Shown: positions 33,721 to 44,584 of the stretch, piece by piece
Layout: the number at the start of each line of letters is the position of its first letter
How positions within the stretch are numbered: position 1 is the stretch's first letter
NCBI GenBank assembly: GCA_019916065.1
Contig: CM034241.1
Location: forward strand, 11,321,223-11,385,222
DNA: 64,000 nt
Origin: Vitellaria paradoxa
Taxonomy: Eukaryota > Streptophyta > Magnoliopsida > Ericales > Sapotaceae
Direction of reading: 5' to 3'
Notes under the pieces: model-generated
Seen by the model: the letters and a program-made list of their open reading frames with translations, nothing else
Databases searched by the model: none
Told to the model about the DNA's origin: nothing
Program-made: the position numbers and the translations under genes

Positions 33721-34650
33721 GAGCTAATATAATTGAAATGGAAAGTCATATGGATGATTTACATCTTTCAGCAGTTATCTCTGAAGTGAACCTGATTGGA
33801 AGTAATCTAAAGGAATGGTGGGTTGACATTAGAGCCACTCGTCATATTTATACCAACAAGTGGATGTTCTCAACTTATCGAGATGTGGAACACGAATAGT
33901 TATATATAGGCAATTCAGTAAGCTCCAAGGTTGAGGGACAAGGAAAGATTGTGCTAAAAATAACTTCAGGAAAGAAGCTTATTCTTAATGATATACTTCA
34001 TGTGCCTGATATTCGTAAGAATATGGTTTCAGGGTCAGTATTGAGTAAGAAAGGGTTTAGACTAGTGTTTGAGTTTGACAAATTTGTACTGAATAAGAAT
34101 GGTATATATGTTGGAAAGAGGTACATGTCTGATGATCTCTTTAAACTCAATGTAATAACTGTTGCACCAAAGATCAATAAAATTAAATCTTTTATTTACT
34201 TTCTTGAGCCTATTGGTGATTCACATGGTAGATTAGGACATGTGAATTTTGGCATTTTAAGAAGATTAATGAATTTAAATACTCTACCAAAATTCAATAT
34301 TGACGTGGAACGTAAGTGTGAAGCTTGTATTAAAGCCAAGTTGGCTAAAGCTTTATTTCACATTTCATTCAATTGAAAGAAGTACTTAACCTCTAGAATT
34401 AATCCACACAAATATTTGTGATTTGAAGTATACTCAAACTAGAGGTGGTAGAACATATTTCATTACTTTTATTGATGGTTATATAAGATATTGTTATGTA
34501 TATTTGCTAAGAAACAAAGATGAAGCATTAGAAATGTTCATACAATATAAACATGAAGTTGAGAACCAACTTTGCAGAAAGATTAAAATGTTAAGAAGTG
34601 ATAGAGGTGGTGAATCCTTTGGTCCTGATTTTCTAACATTTTTGTAGAAA
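33721..34650 (+). pseudogene. Element E protease/pre-integrase and integrase
   Basis: 33951-34376 reads LILNDILHVPDIRKNMVSGS, then GRLGHVNFGILRRLMNLNTL and CEACIKAKLAKA, the pre-integrase zinc region. 34423-34647 has RGGRTYFITFIDGYIRYCYV and MLRSDRGGESFG, part of the integrase core with two catalytic-core motifs. The frame ends at 34647 and about 0.6 kb of integrase C-terminus is missing compared with intact copia proteins. At 33820 the protease phrase has R where the catalytic Asp-Ser/Thr-Gly is expected. Confidence 0.75.
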
Positions 34651-34729
34651 ATGAACCTTAGAATTTCAATGAAGCAATGTCTACTCCTAAAGCACTTTTA
34701 TAAAAAGAAGTTATTGACAGTGAAATGGA

Positions 34730-35507
34730 ATCCATTATTAATACCCATACCTAGGAGCTAGTGGATCTTCTACTGGGGAGTAAACCCTTAGGTTATAAAT
34801 GGATCTTTAAGGGGGAGATAAAAGCTGATGGATCTATTGATAAATATAAAGAAAGGCTTGTGGTCAAAGGCTATAGGCAAAAAGAGAGAGTAGATTATTT
34901 TGACACATACGCACCTGTTATAAGAATTACATCCGTTTGTATATTAATTGCCTTGCAGCATTATATAACCTTGAAATACATCAAATGGATGTGAAGACGG
35001 CATTTTTGATTCATGAATTTAAAGAGGAAATTTATATGGAATAATCCAAAGGGTTTATGGTTCCAAGCCAAGAACAAACTTGTTAAGTCACTTTATGGAC
35101 TTAAACAAGCACCTAAGCAATGGCATGAAAAATTTTACAATGTTATGATGTCAAATGGTTTTCACATTAATGAATGTGAAAAATATGTTTATGTGAAAAA
35201 CATATCGAATGGATATGTCATTGTATGTCTCTATGTGGATGATATGATTATCATAGGTAACAATAATGATATTATTAAAGCAACTACGAAAATTTTGGCT
35301 AATAAGTTCGACATGAAAGATTTAGGTGTTGTGGATGTTATACTTGGTGTTAAGATCACCAAAACGTTTGAAGGATATGCTCTATCTCAATCACATTATA
35401 TCAAGCAGATACTTGATAAATTTATTAGAGATGATAGCAATATAGCACAAACACTTGTTGATATGAATCTTCACCTCATAAAGAATACTGGAAATTGTAT
35501 ATCATAA
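34730..35507 (+). pseudogene. Element E reverse transcriptase
   Basis: 34761-34994 encodes PLGYKWIFKGEIKADGS and KERLVVKGYRQKERVDYF. 35013-35507 encodes LVKSLYGLKQAPKQWHEKFY, the catalytic CLYVDDMIIIGNN, and MKDLGVVDVILGVKI. The catalytic residues are intact in this 164-codon block, but a frameshift near 35000 separates the halves. Confidence 0.85.
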
Positions 35508-36135
35508 TTTAAATATTCACGGATAATAGGCAATTTAATGTACCTCATGAACTGTACTCATCTGGATATTACCTACTCAGTTAGCAAATTAAGTAGATAT
35601 ACCAGTAATCCAAGGGTAGACAACTAGAAGGCAATAGTTAGAATATTTAGATATCTAAGATATACTTCTAATTATGGGTTACACTAAACTAGATACCTAG
35701 CAATACTAGAAGTGTACAGTGGATATGTCTTTACACTTGGGGGTGTAACTATTTCATGGAAATCCTTAAACAAATGTGTATAGTCAGAGTTACTATAGAA
35801 TTTGAGTTCATAGCATTAGATAAAGTGGAAAAGAATCTGAATGGCTTTGTAATTTCTTAGAGCATATTGCTATGTAGCCAAAACCTATGTCCGCTAGTTG
35901 CATCCATTGTGATCATCAATCAGTTATAGGAAGGGTACATAATAATATGTATAACTGCAAGTCATGATATATACATCGTAGACACAATACTGTGAGACAG
36001 TTGATCTCTAATGGAATAATATCCATTGATTTTGTAAAATCAAAGGATAATATTGTTGATCCTTTAACTAAAGGCTTAACTAAAGATCAAGTGTATAATT
36101 CATCAAGAGGAATGGGTTTAAAGCCTATAAATTGA
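35508..36135 (+). pseudogene. Element E RNase H
   Basis: The end is clear: ISIDFVKSKDNIVDPLTKGL followed by SSRGMGLKPIN and a stop at 36133-36135, the typical C-terminus of copia polyproteins. Upstream, the CDNQSA motif has become a CDHQSV-like phrase near 35911-35930. Many stops in between. Confidence 0.75.
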
Positions 36136-36718
36136 TAATCACCACAATGACAACCCAACCTAGTTAATTGGAGATCCCAAGATCTAGGCTCAAAAGGACA
36201 ACCGAATTGTGGGGCGCTCGTTGAGGTCACTATGGAATTAATTCCTCTACTCTTTCCTACAATAAAATGAATAGTGATGAATTGAGCTATGTGTTAAGAT
36301 AAGCTTTGCTTTTAATGATTCATATATCTTGGAAGTCCAAATGGAGTATGACAGGATACTCTTAATAAGAGATCACTTATATTGAGTATGAATGGGCAAC
36401 TTCTATGAGAATGGATAAGGCTACATTCTCTAGAGTACTTAATGAAATTATCAAGCATGTCCAGGGCTAAAACGGACAGAATTAAAAGAACCAAACCTTA
36501 TCGGAGGGAAGCTGTGTGAATATTATTGTCTTGGTTTATACAAAAACTAAACAGTTCAAGACATCAAGTTCACTGGTTAGTAAATAAATCTGATAATATA
36601 TCACTAGGGAAGGTTCAAAGCCAAAAGCTACCTATCTTGATGTAGTAAATTTTTATTATACTCTACATCGAGTATGCATTTGCATTTGCATTTCAACCAT
36701 TTCATTTATATGGGGAAT
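36136..36718. other. 3' untranslated part of element E with polypurine tract
   Basis: Noncoding between the pol stop and the 3' LTR. It ends in TATGGGGAAT (36709-36718) directly before TGTTGGAATT, a short polypurine tract. Confidence 0.65.
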
Positions 36719-37501
36719 TGTTGGAATTCATGGTTTTAACCATGATTGTTTCCTAAATTTAAGCCAATATTTATGTGGGGTCCACATATTATTAATTTTG
36801 GATCAAATGTGGAATTAATGTAATTATATGAGAATATTAATCTATGTATTCACATGTTCACAATCATGAATTATATGAATGGAAATTGGTTTCAAAGTGG
36901 AGAGCTTAATAAATAAAACGGGTCTGGATAAACTTTGGGCTTGAATAAATACATCATTGTTTTTTGGGCTTGGATAATTTTTTACCTTATTGGCCCAATC
37001 TTTTAGCCCAATCCAACTATTAACTCAGTCTAATTATTGTCTCCAAAATTACGTTGTTTTGGAGTGTCTTTTCTGTAATAGGTATGTTTGTTCTGTTAAT
37101 AGATATCTCTCTTCATAAATGATAGTGTTTGTTCTTCCAACAGACATGACCAATGGTTACTTACTCAAACTTCCATTTTTGCATAAAAATGGGTTGGAAT
37201 TTTTGTATAAAAAATTTGCATACAAAGAATTTTTTTTATACAAAGAGTACAAATAAAGCGTTAGTTCGCTAGTGTACGCAAATTGTCGCTTCTTTTTGTG
37301 TATTCTGATCATTCTATCCTGAAAGACTGACATACGTTAAAACTAGAAGATTTTATGGGGGGTGAATTCAGTCTTAAAGATGTAGTGTCCAATGCTAGTT
37401 TTGATCAAAACAAATTCAATTTTTTTTTCCGAAAATTGTAAGTTTTTATTTCTGTATTTTTTATCCAATATAGTGACTAATTCGAACAAATTTTTCCAAC
37501 A
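36719..37501 (+). repeat. 3' LTR of copia element E
   Basis: 783 bp, TGTTGGAATTC...TTTCCAACA, followed by the target duplication ATAAA at 37502-37506. Confidence 0.9.
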
Positions 37502-37770
37502 ATAAATATTTTTGAATTACTGATTAGTGATCCATCACACTAAATATGCAGGCAAAGTTCGAGTAGTTTACACCCAATTGTTTTATAGTCAAAGTCTAGC
37601 ATGATTAACTGTCCTTTTGGCAACCACTAGCTAGTTACTAATTTTTTTTCTTCTTAAACAAGGAAAAAAAAAAGGTTATCTTTTTTACTTTCTAGACTCT
37701 ATGTAAGATATACGTGGTAGCTAGGATATATAACGAAGTTGCCACTAGTAGCTAGGACATACAACGCAAA

Positions 37771-38041
37771 TTAAACGTGAAAATTATTACAAATTAATAC
37801 AGCTAGGGATCCATAAGCTTGGAGTCCAAGAAAGTTCTAGTATTTTAGTACGATCTGCAGAGCTGGCCATGTGATATGGAGAGAGAGATAGAGAGAGAGA
37901 AAGAGAGTTAAACGTGAAAATGATTACAAATTGATACAGCTAGGGATTGATGAGCTTGGAGTCCAAGAGAGTTCTAGTATTTCAGTGGGATTTGTAGAGC
38001 TGGCCAAGTGATATGGAGAGAGAGAGAGAGAGAGAGAGATC
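37771..38041 (+). repeat. Tandem duplication, two 137-bp units with GA repeats
   Basis: Units 37771-37907 and 37908-38041 share TTAAACGTGAAAAT, TACAGCTAGGGAT, GGAGTCCAAGA and GAGCTGGCCA at a 137-base offset; each ends in a GAGA microsatellite. No coding content. Confidence 0.85.
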
Positions 38042-38100
38042 CCATAATAGAATTTGCATTTAGGATTTGAGTTGTTCAATTCATCTCCTTGGCTTTGCTC

Positions 38101-38218
38101 TATACTAGTATATTTAAATGCACATGGTTCGTCAGATCGATAATATACTAGTATATTTTAAGGCACATGGTTCGTCAGATCGATAATATACTAGTATATT
38201 TTAATGCACATGGTTCCC
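38101..38218 (+). repeat. 43-bp tandem repeat, 2.7 copies
   Basis: The unit begins TATACTAGTATATTT and contains GCACATGGTTCGTCAGATCG. Starts at 38101, 38144 and 38187 give an exact 43-base period. Each unit holds the palindrome ATACTAGTAT. Confidence 0.9.
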
Positions 38219-39110
38219 AAGGGGTTGGTCATGAATGAGAACAAGATTAACGATGAAAAAAAATTATACATAGAATAGACTTGGCACATGCGTAATCAGG
38301 GATCTTGGGAGTAGGTTTGCCATGGTCCCCTTAAGTTTTGAAAAATATCACCGTATATATGAATTTTTGATTAAAAAAATTTATACTATAATTTAACTCC
38401 GTTAAAATTTTAAAAATAATTGATCTTAATCAGAAAAATAGTACTAATAGTTTATATAAATTTTTAGATTAAAAAATTTACTCAAAATTTTAAGTAATAG
38501 ACCAGCATTTCTGAAATTTAATTATTTTTTCTTAATTGTTATATATAATTTAAAAATTAGAGTATTAACTGATTGTACCATCTATACATATATATTAATT
38601 TATTTTTATTTATTAAATATAATTTATAAAATCAATTATAATTTTTTGACCCCTAAACTCAAAATTCTTACTTTATCCCTGTATGTAATGTGTGTACCCT
38701 GCCACTAGTATTATATGTAAAAGATGGAGTGAATTTGGTGTAACAAATTGGGTGAGTTTGGTGTTCACATGTCAAATTTAATAAATGTGTAAAATTTTAT
38801 TATTTATTTATAAATATTATCATATTTTTAAAAATATTAATTTAAAAATTTTGATAAAAATATTTAAAAAAATATAAAAAGAGTGAAAGAACATATTTTT
38901 ATGTAAAATGATAGAAGAGACAACTAAAATGGAGAGAAAAAAAGTAATCATTACCATTAAACAAAGTCAACAGTTAAAAATATCTCGAATTTAAATTTTT
39001 TATTTTCTTTGTTATATAAATTCTTTTTAATTTTTTTTTCAATATTGACTCAAATATTAGTTTATGAAAAATAAGGTTAGTAAATGAAACAACCTAAATT
39101 AGTTATTCAA

Positions 39111-39148
<38 letters not shown>

Positions 39149-40633
39149 GAGATTACATACTTTTATGTTCATCAAACATGTTTTATAACTTTGAAACGTA
39201 TTCCAGTAATTAATATTTTTGGGCAATACTATTTTGGTGCAATTACAAAAATTAAAAAAAAATTACAATAAGACAGCACATTTTGCTTAAAACACTTACT
39301 ATTTTACGGTACATAAATTCAAAAAAATAAATTATTTTTAGATTTCTACAAGTAACGGGCAAAAGAAAAAATATGTTAGTAAATATGGATAATTGCCTTT
39401 CTATTACTTAAAATCACTTACATTTATTTAATTTTAAAAATTTATCTTTGTATCCCTTTTATTTTCAACTAAAGTGAAATTATAAACGACGTTAAATTTT
39501 TAAGTGAATAAATAAAAATATATATTAAAAATTAAATAGAATCAGAAGGTGTAGGTGTAAAATAATATAAACTATAGGAGTATAAATGTAATTATTAAAG
39601 TTACTTAGAGTCAAAATTATTATCTTTGATTAATTTTTTAATATTTTCACATTAATTGAAAATATAAGAGTGCAAATATAAGTTTTTAAAGTAAGTAATT
39701 TTTATCCTAAGGACAAGAGTGAATAAACAATTACTCCATCGATCTTTTTATCCAAATCTAAAACTACCGTTAATTTATATTAAAAATTATGTTCCACGCT
39801 TAGAATTTTTATATCTTCGAATTATTTTCTTAACTTATTTTGTTTTAATTATATTTTTAAATTATAGACTATATTAAAAATGATTTATCAAGCTTTGATT
39901 GGTAAAAAATATAAATCTAATTTTTTTTTATTATTGCTATGTGTATAATTTTAAATATTGTTATGCGTTAATAAGTAGTCCTCTAAAGTGTAAGCGATCG
40001 CCTTGAGATTAGAATGGATATATATGGCATTTAATGACAAATTAAATTCAAACAATAAATATCAAATTTTTTTTGGAAACAATTCAAATCATTTTAGTTC
40101 AATTTTATATTTGTTAATTAATACTTCTACTCATAATGGATATAAATATTTATTAAACAATTTAAATTAAGCTAAAAACAACAGCACAATTAAAGTTTTT
40201 AAGAAAACACATTAAATCAAAATTTAAATTTTTATGGTAATATATGACATTTAATGGGCAATTAAGTTAACATTAAACAATCATGTTTAGAATTTTTAAG
40301 GGAACAATTCAAAGTTCATTGGTTCTATTTTCCTTTTGTTAATAGTGCTGACCATAATGGATTTTAATTAAATAACTTTTTTGGAAACAATTTAAATTAA
40401 TCTAAATATAATAACATCAAAAAAATTTTAAAGAAATTACTAGGTTTATATTTGTAATTGATAAATTAGGGAACAAAATAATAATTTCAAATTTATACTT
40501 TTAAACATTTGGCTAAGGTGACGAAAATATGAGTTTGAAGGTTTTCGAACGCCGAGCATATATAGATTAATTAGCCTAACTTTAATGATTCAGTACATCA
40601 AAAATAATCATAATCAGACAACAGTTGGAGTCT
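38219..40633. other. AT-rich intergenic DNA, no gene seen
   Basis: No coding frame or conserved motif. It has a TA microsatellite at 39116-39143. A diverged internal duplication is visible between about 40020-40160 and 40240-40400 (phrases CATTTAATG, GGAACAATTCAAA and CATAATGGAT recur in order). Confidence 0.5.
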
Positions 40634-41460
40634 TGTTAGAAAGTTGCCAGAATCTTGCTGGCAGCAATCAGCTAGCACGAGATTATCTGATTGTTTCAGT
40701 CCAGGTTTCAATGCAATATTGTTCGTACGAGATTATTTGATTGTTTCAGTCTAGGTTTTAATGCAATATTGTTCATACACTTTGCTAGGAACCTCACTAG
40801 TAAAACAAAAAGCAATTAAGATTGTTGGGAAAAGCTGAGACGATGCATTCATTGATGAGCTTGCTAGCTACTTAGAGTTTATTTCAAGTAGGATTCGATT
40901 TGGAAGCTACCTCTATGTATTAGATAGCTAGCAGAATCATCTTGGAAATGTTTCCTAATGCTTAAGGAGATTGAAAATACTTTAAGGATGGTTTATGGTT
41001 TCCTAAAGTTTCAAAGATGTCGGAATCATTAATGGAAAGGCTTCCTAAAAGATTTGGGAAATTAAAAATTTTAAATTGCTTAAGTGCTCTATAAATAGGG
41101 ACCTTCTCTTAGGGTCTTGTAAGCATTAGAGATAGAAGAACATATGTTTTGTGAGCTTATAATAGACCTCTCTCAACTTAGTCAAGATAGTTTTAACTAT
41201 CAAATTTTTGTGAGTAGGCTCTTCAAAAGAGTTTGAAGGTGTGAGCATGTTTTCATCGAGTGCAGGTGAAACTTCTTTTTCATATGTTAAAGAAGACATC
41301 CATTGTGATCGATGTGGTAAGACTACAAGATTGCAAGATTACATTGTATATGTTACCGTGGTCCTCGTTATAATTATTTGTGTATAATGAAAATTTTAAT
41401 TATTTGTGTATAATGAAAATTTTAGTTTTTGTGGCTGAGGTAATTTTTCTTTAATTTCTT
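40634..41460 (+). repeat. LTR-like region with TATA box (possible solo LTR remnant)
   Basis: Begins TGTTAGAAAGTTGCC. It contains a 50-bp tandem duplication (40678-40727 and 40728-40777), a strong TATA motif CTATAAATAGG (41090 region) and a downstream CTTGTAAGCATTAG leader-like phrase, a layout typical of copia-type or TRIM LTRs. A matching CA end and a second copy were not found, so the right boundary is a guess. Confidence 0.35.
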
Positions 41461-43566
41461 ATTTGAGAAAGATTTTTCTAGTAAAAAATATATGTGTTCA
41501 ATCTATTTTATTTTTTCGAACTTTAGTATTTATTTGATTGCTCAGCAATCCAAAATTAATAAGGGTGAAATTTCAAAAACAATTCAAATGAGTCAAAATT
41601 TGTATCACAAACAATGTCATGCCCCAAAATCATGTAATCTAGGATGCAAGCTAAATCACAAGTATGCTACATTTCAATTACAAGACTCTATTCCAATTAG
41701 AGCTAAACAATTGAGAATTAAGATTACATAATGAAAAAACTCTAAATCTAAATTATATATATATATATATATATTAGAACCCAAATTTTTATTCAATTAT
41801 TTTTTAACAAAAAATCTCTTTAAAAGTCTAAATTTTCTTTATTTTTCAAAAATACCATTGATTTTTTTGTGTCTTTGTGGATCGTCAAACTTTGAATCGA
41901 ACTAGGATTGGCCAAAATATTACACCTAATGAACTTTGGAAAACAATCGAAAAATATTAGCACCCACCAAAGATATGATTGTTATATATGTTGTTCTATC
42001 TATATCTTCTAAATATTATATTCCGAGAGATAAAACAACATCCCACAATATTTGGTAACATTAATAAATCAAATAAAAAAATTACATTATCTCTTAATAC
42101 CTTCTCATATCTTCCTTCCAAGAGATAAGCCTTATCTCCCAAAAATATAGTCTCCCAAATCAGGCAAACCTGCATCGTCGAACTCCTACAGTGGAACTTT
42201 TATTCTCATATATTTCCTCTTAGAGACAAGCATTATCTATTCAATGTGAAATATATAATCATGCATGAAATCTCGCCAGCAAATTCAAAAGATTAGTCAA
42301 TAAAATCTCGATCCACAAGGGCGAATTTATAGTGGGATTTTACCTAGTTTCAAACAGTTTACAAAAGCAGATCGTCTGATGTGTCTGCGATGTAATTTGG
42401 GGGGGTGTTGTTAAGCACGAATTTTCTAGAGCCTTCAAAGTTCTGATGAGGTTTTTGAGACAAGCAGCCATAGCCTCGACTATAGACCTAATTTAGTTAC
42501 AAATAGATATTCAGAGGCTGTTTGGGGATTTAAAAAAAAAAAGATTAAGGATTAATAAAAGTGGAATTTTTTGAAATTTAGAGTGTGAAATGTTATTTTA
42601 AAATAATAGTTAGATGTTTGTATTTATTTTATATAAAATTGTTGAAAATTATATAAAGTGACATGTGACAAAATTTTTTTTATAGTAGATTATTTTGCCG
42701 TTGTTTGCTTTATAATGATCATTTTGTTGTTATTAGGATTTTTTTTCTTTTTCAATATTTAAACATGACATTTTTTAGATTAAAAATTATATATTTATTT
42801 TTTATCCATCAAAATTTAAAAATATTATAAACACACATAGTGATGTCCACCTAGTAAAATCTATGTTACTTAAATTAATTTTTTAATGCTTAGTTTATAT
42901 GAGTTATATAAAAAAAAATAAGTGGAGAGTACAATCCATGCTACTTAGAACGTGTTACCAAAATTACTTTTACCATTATATTAGTTTGAAAGATGGCTGA
43001 GATAACTTTTGCCCTTCATTACGTTAGTTTGAAAAAGAGTGTAATATTTACACTATAGAACATAAATTGCTACTAGTGAGAGATGGGTAAAAGGGAATAA
43101 CAGAAAAATTATACCATTTTTTTCATTAATCCTGTAAAACATTTTATCTTAATTTTATATGTAAATCGATTTAAAAATAAATAAATAACCAACTAAATTA
43201 CCTATAAATAGGTGCAAAGTACAATTTACATTATTTTATAGAGGAAAATTTGATTTTGGTATTTCTTTTTATTGCCGAATTACAAAATTAAAATTTTAAA
43301 AATACCCTCCAACTTCCCTTCACTTTCTTATATAACCTCTATTAATGAAAAAAAAAAATGAAAATGAAAGGATTTATTGATTAGAAGGGAAGGGTCAGTT
43401 TTTATTTAATTTAGTTAAGAACATGGCTCCTAAATATTCATCACCCAAGTGTGTTCTTTTGATTTCAAATTTGCCACAAGATCGATGATTCTCTTGAAAG
43501 TAATACAAAACTTGACAATTTCATTCGAGATGAATGTACCCCAATAAATCCTCCCAACACTCAATT
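41461..43566. other. AT-rich intergenic DNA, no gene seen
   Basis: No supported gene. The frame at 41492-41731 has no recognisable motif. The phrase TGTCATGCCCCAAAATC at 41615 looks like the inverted end of a gypsy LTR, followed by a TA repeat at 41753-41775, but no other part of such an element is evident. Confidence 0.5.
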
Positions 43567-43627
43567 GATCATGTTGGGCATAATAATACTAAAGCTGTAC
43601 TCTTGCCGAACAGGTTTAGTCCGGTGC

Positions 43628-43832
43628 CACGTGGCGTGGTGCCGAGCAAATTCACATAAGCCACTTAGCCACTTGCCGAACACGTTCCGTTTGGACACGT
43701 GGCATCTTGCCGAACAACTGATTATTGGCACGAGGGTTCCACGTGAGTGATGTACGTGAGTACACGATTTAGAGTTAGTGCTCCAAAGAGTACCCTGAAT
43801 CTTGACATCAATAAACAATGTATAACCACGTG
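43628..43832 (+). promoter_or_regulatory. G-box cluster in U3 of the element F LTR
   Basis: Four CACGTG palindromes lie at 43628-43633, 43696-43701, 43740-43745 and 43827-43832; three are followed by G, two as CACGTGGC, the abscisic-acid-response/G-box form bound by plant bZIP and bHLH factors. The same four occur in the right LTR from 55062. This suggests light- or stress-responsive transcription, which is an inference. Confidence 0.6.
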
Positions 43833-44246
43833 GCTATAGCCGAGGAATCTAGTTTGCTCGGCATATACGTCGATGGCCAGTAAATGTCAAACTTAGGGCC
43901 CACAGCCTTTAAAGAAGGCTCATGACCATAAATGCATTTTAGTTAGGATTGAACTAGGTACTTGTCTCTGGAAATGTAAGGTACTTGTCTCTGGAAATGT
44001 AACTAAATCGGTCTATCTCGTTACGATTCGGTGGCTGATGCGACAAGAAGACAGTATGACCCTGAAATTCAGGATGTAATGCCGTGTTAAACCACCAGAA
44101 GCATTAAATGAAAGGCACGGTGTATTTATGAGGGGTCTGAGACATTAAATGAAGGGGAAGGGCATTTAAAGCAAGAGTGTAAAAGAGGAACACGGCAGTG
44201 TGCGTAGTGTCGAGTCATAGGTATGCTGTAATCATTACTCAGACCA

Positions 44247-44254
44247 CTATATAT
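44247..44254 (+). promoter_or_regulatory. TATA box of the element F LTR
   Basis: CTATATAT in the context CCACTATATATGGG, about 240 bases from the LTR end. It is the only good TATA motif in this part of the LTR, so transcription should start around 44280. The right LTR carries the same motif at 55681. Confidence 0.6.
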
Positions 44255-44490
44255 GGGTATACAACTGAATCACGGAGGTAAGCTGACTATTGCCAACTTA
44301 AACTTTGACTCCTTTATTTCCAGAAAACTTCTTTTGAGCAACTTGCTGACTTAATCATCGGAGGGTTTTCCGGCCTGAGACCTCCTCTCCGGCCGTCACC
44401 TTTCTTTCTGTCTTTGTTCGGCAGGTCGGCGATTGCATTTCCGGTTGGCGTGGTCAGCGGTTCCGGCGGTAATTTCTGCTGCCGAACATT

Positions 44491-44507
44491 TGGCGCCCAC
44501 CGTGGGG
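44491..44507 (+). other. Primer binding site of element F
   Basis: TGGCGCCCACCGTGGGG, two bases after the LTR end. This is the primer site seen in many Tat-lineage elements and differs from the TGGTATCAGAGC site used by elements B and C. Confidence 0.85.
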
Positions 44508-44584
44508 CTCGTTGTCTAGCCCATCGTCGTGTTCACTAGCTTTTTTCTTGTTTCTTTGTTAAGTCTCCAGTATTTGTCCACATA

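Larger units (their letters stand above)
30945..37501 (+). mobile_element. Element E: full-length but decayed Ty1/copia retrotransposon
   Basis: 6557 bp with both LTRs and a perfect 5-bp target duplication (ATAAA at 30940-30944 and 37502-37506). The interior runs gag, integrase, reverse transcriptase and RNase H in copia order on the plus strand, followed by a short polypurine tract at 36709-36718. Numerous stops and frameshifts, and clearly diverged LTRs, show it is an old, inactive copy. Confidence 0.92.
43572..44488 (+). repeat. 5' LTR of Tat element F
   Basis: 917 bp, TGTTGGGCATAATAA...GCTGCCGAACA, preceded by GATCA (43567-43571). It matches 55006-55922 at every position I compared except one C/T difference (44331 region versus 55765 region). 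U3 has four CACGTG motifs and repeated TTGCCGAAC words. A 23-bp tandem duplication lies at 43957-44002, and the TATA motif at 44247. Confidence 0.97.
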
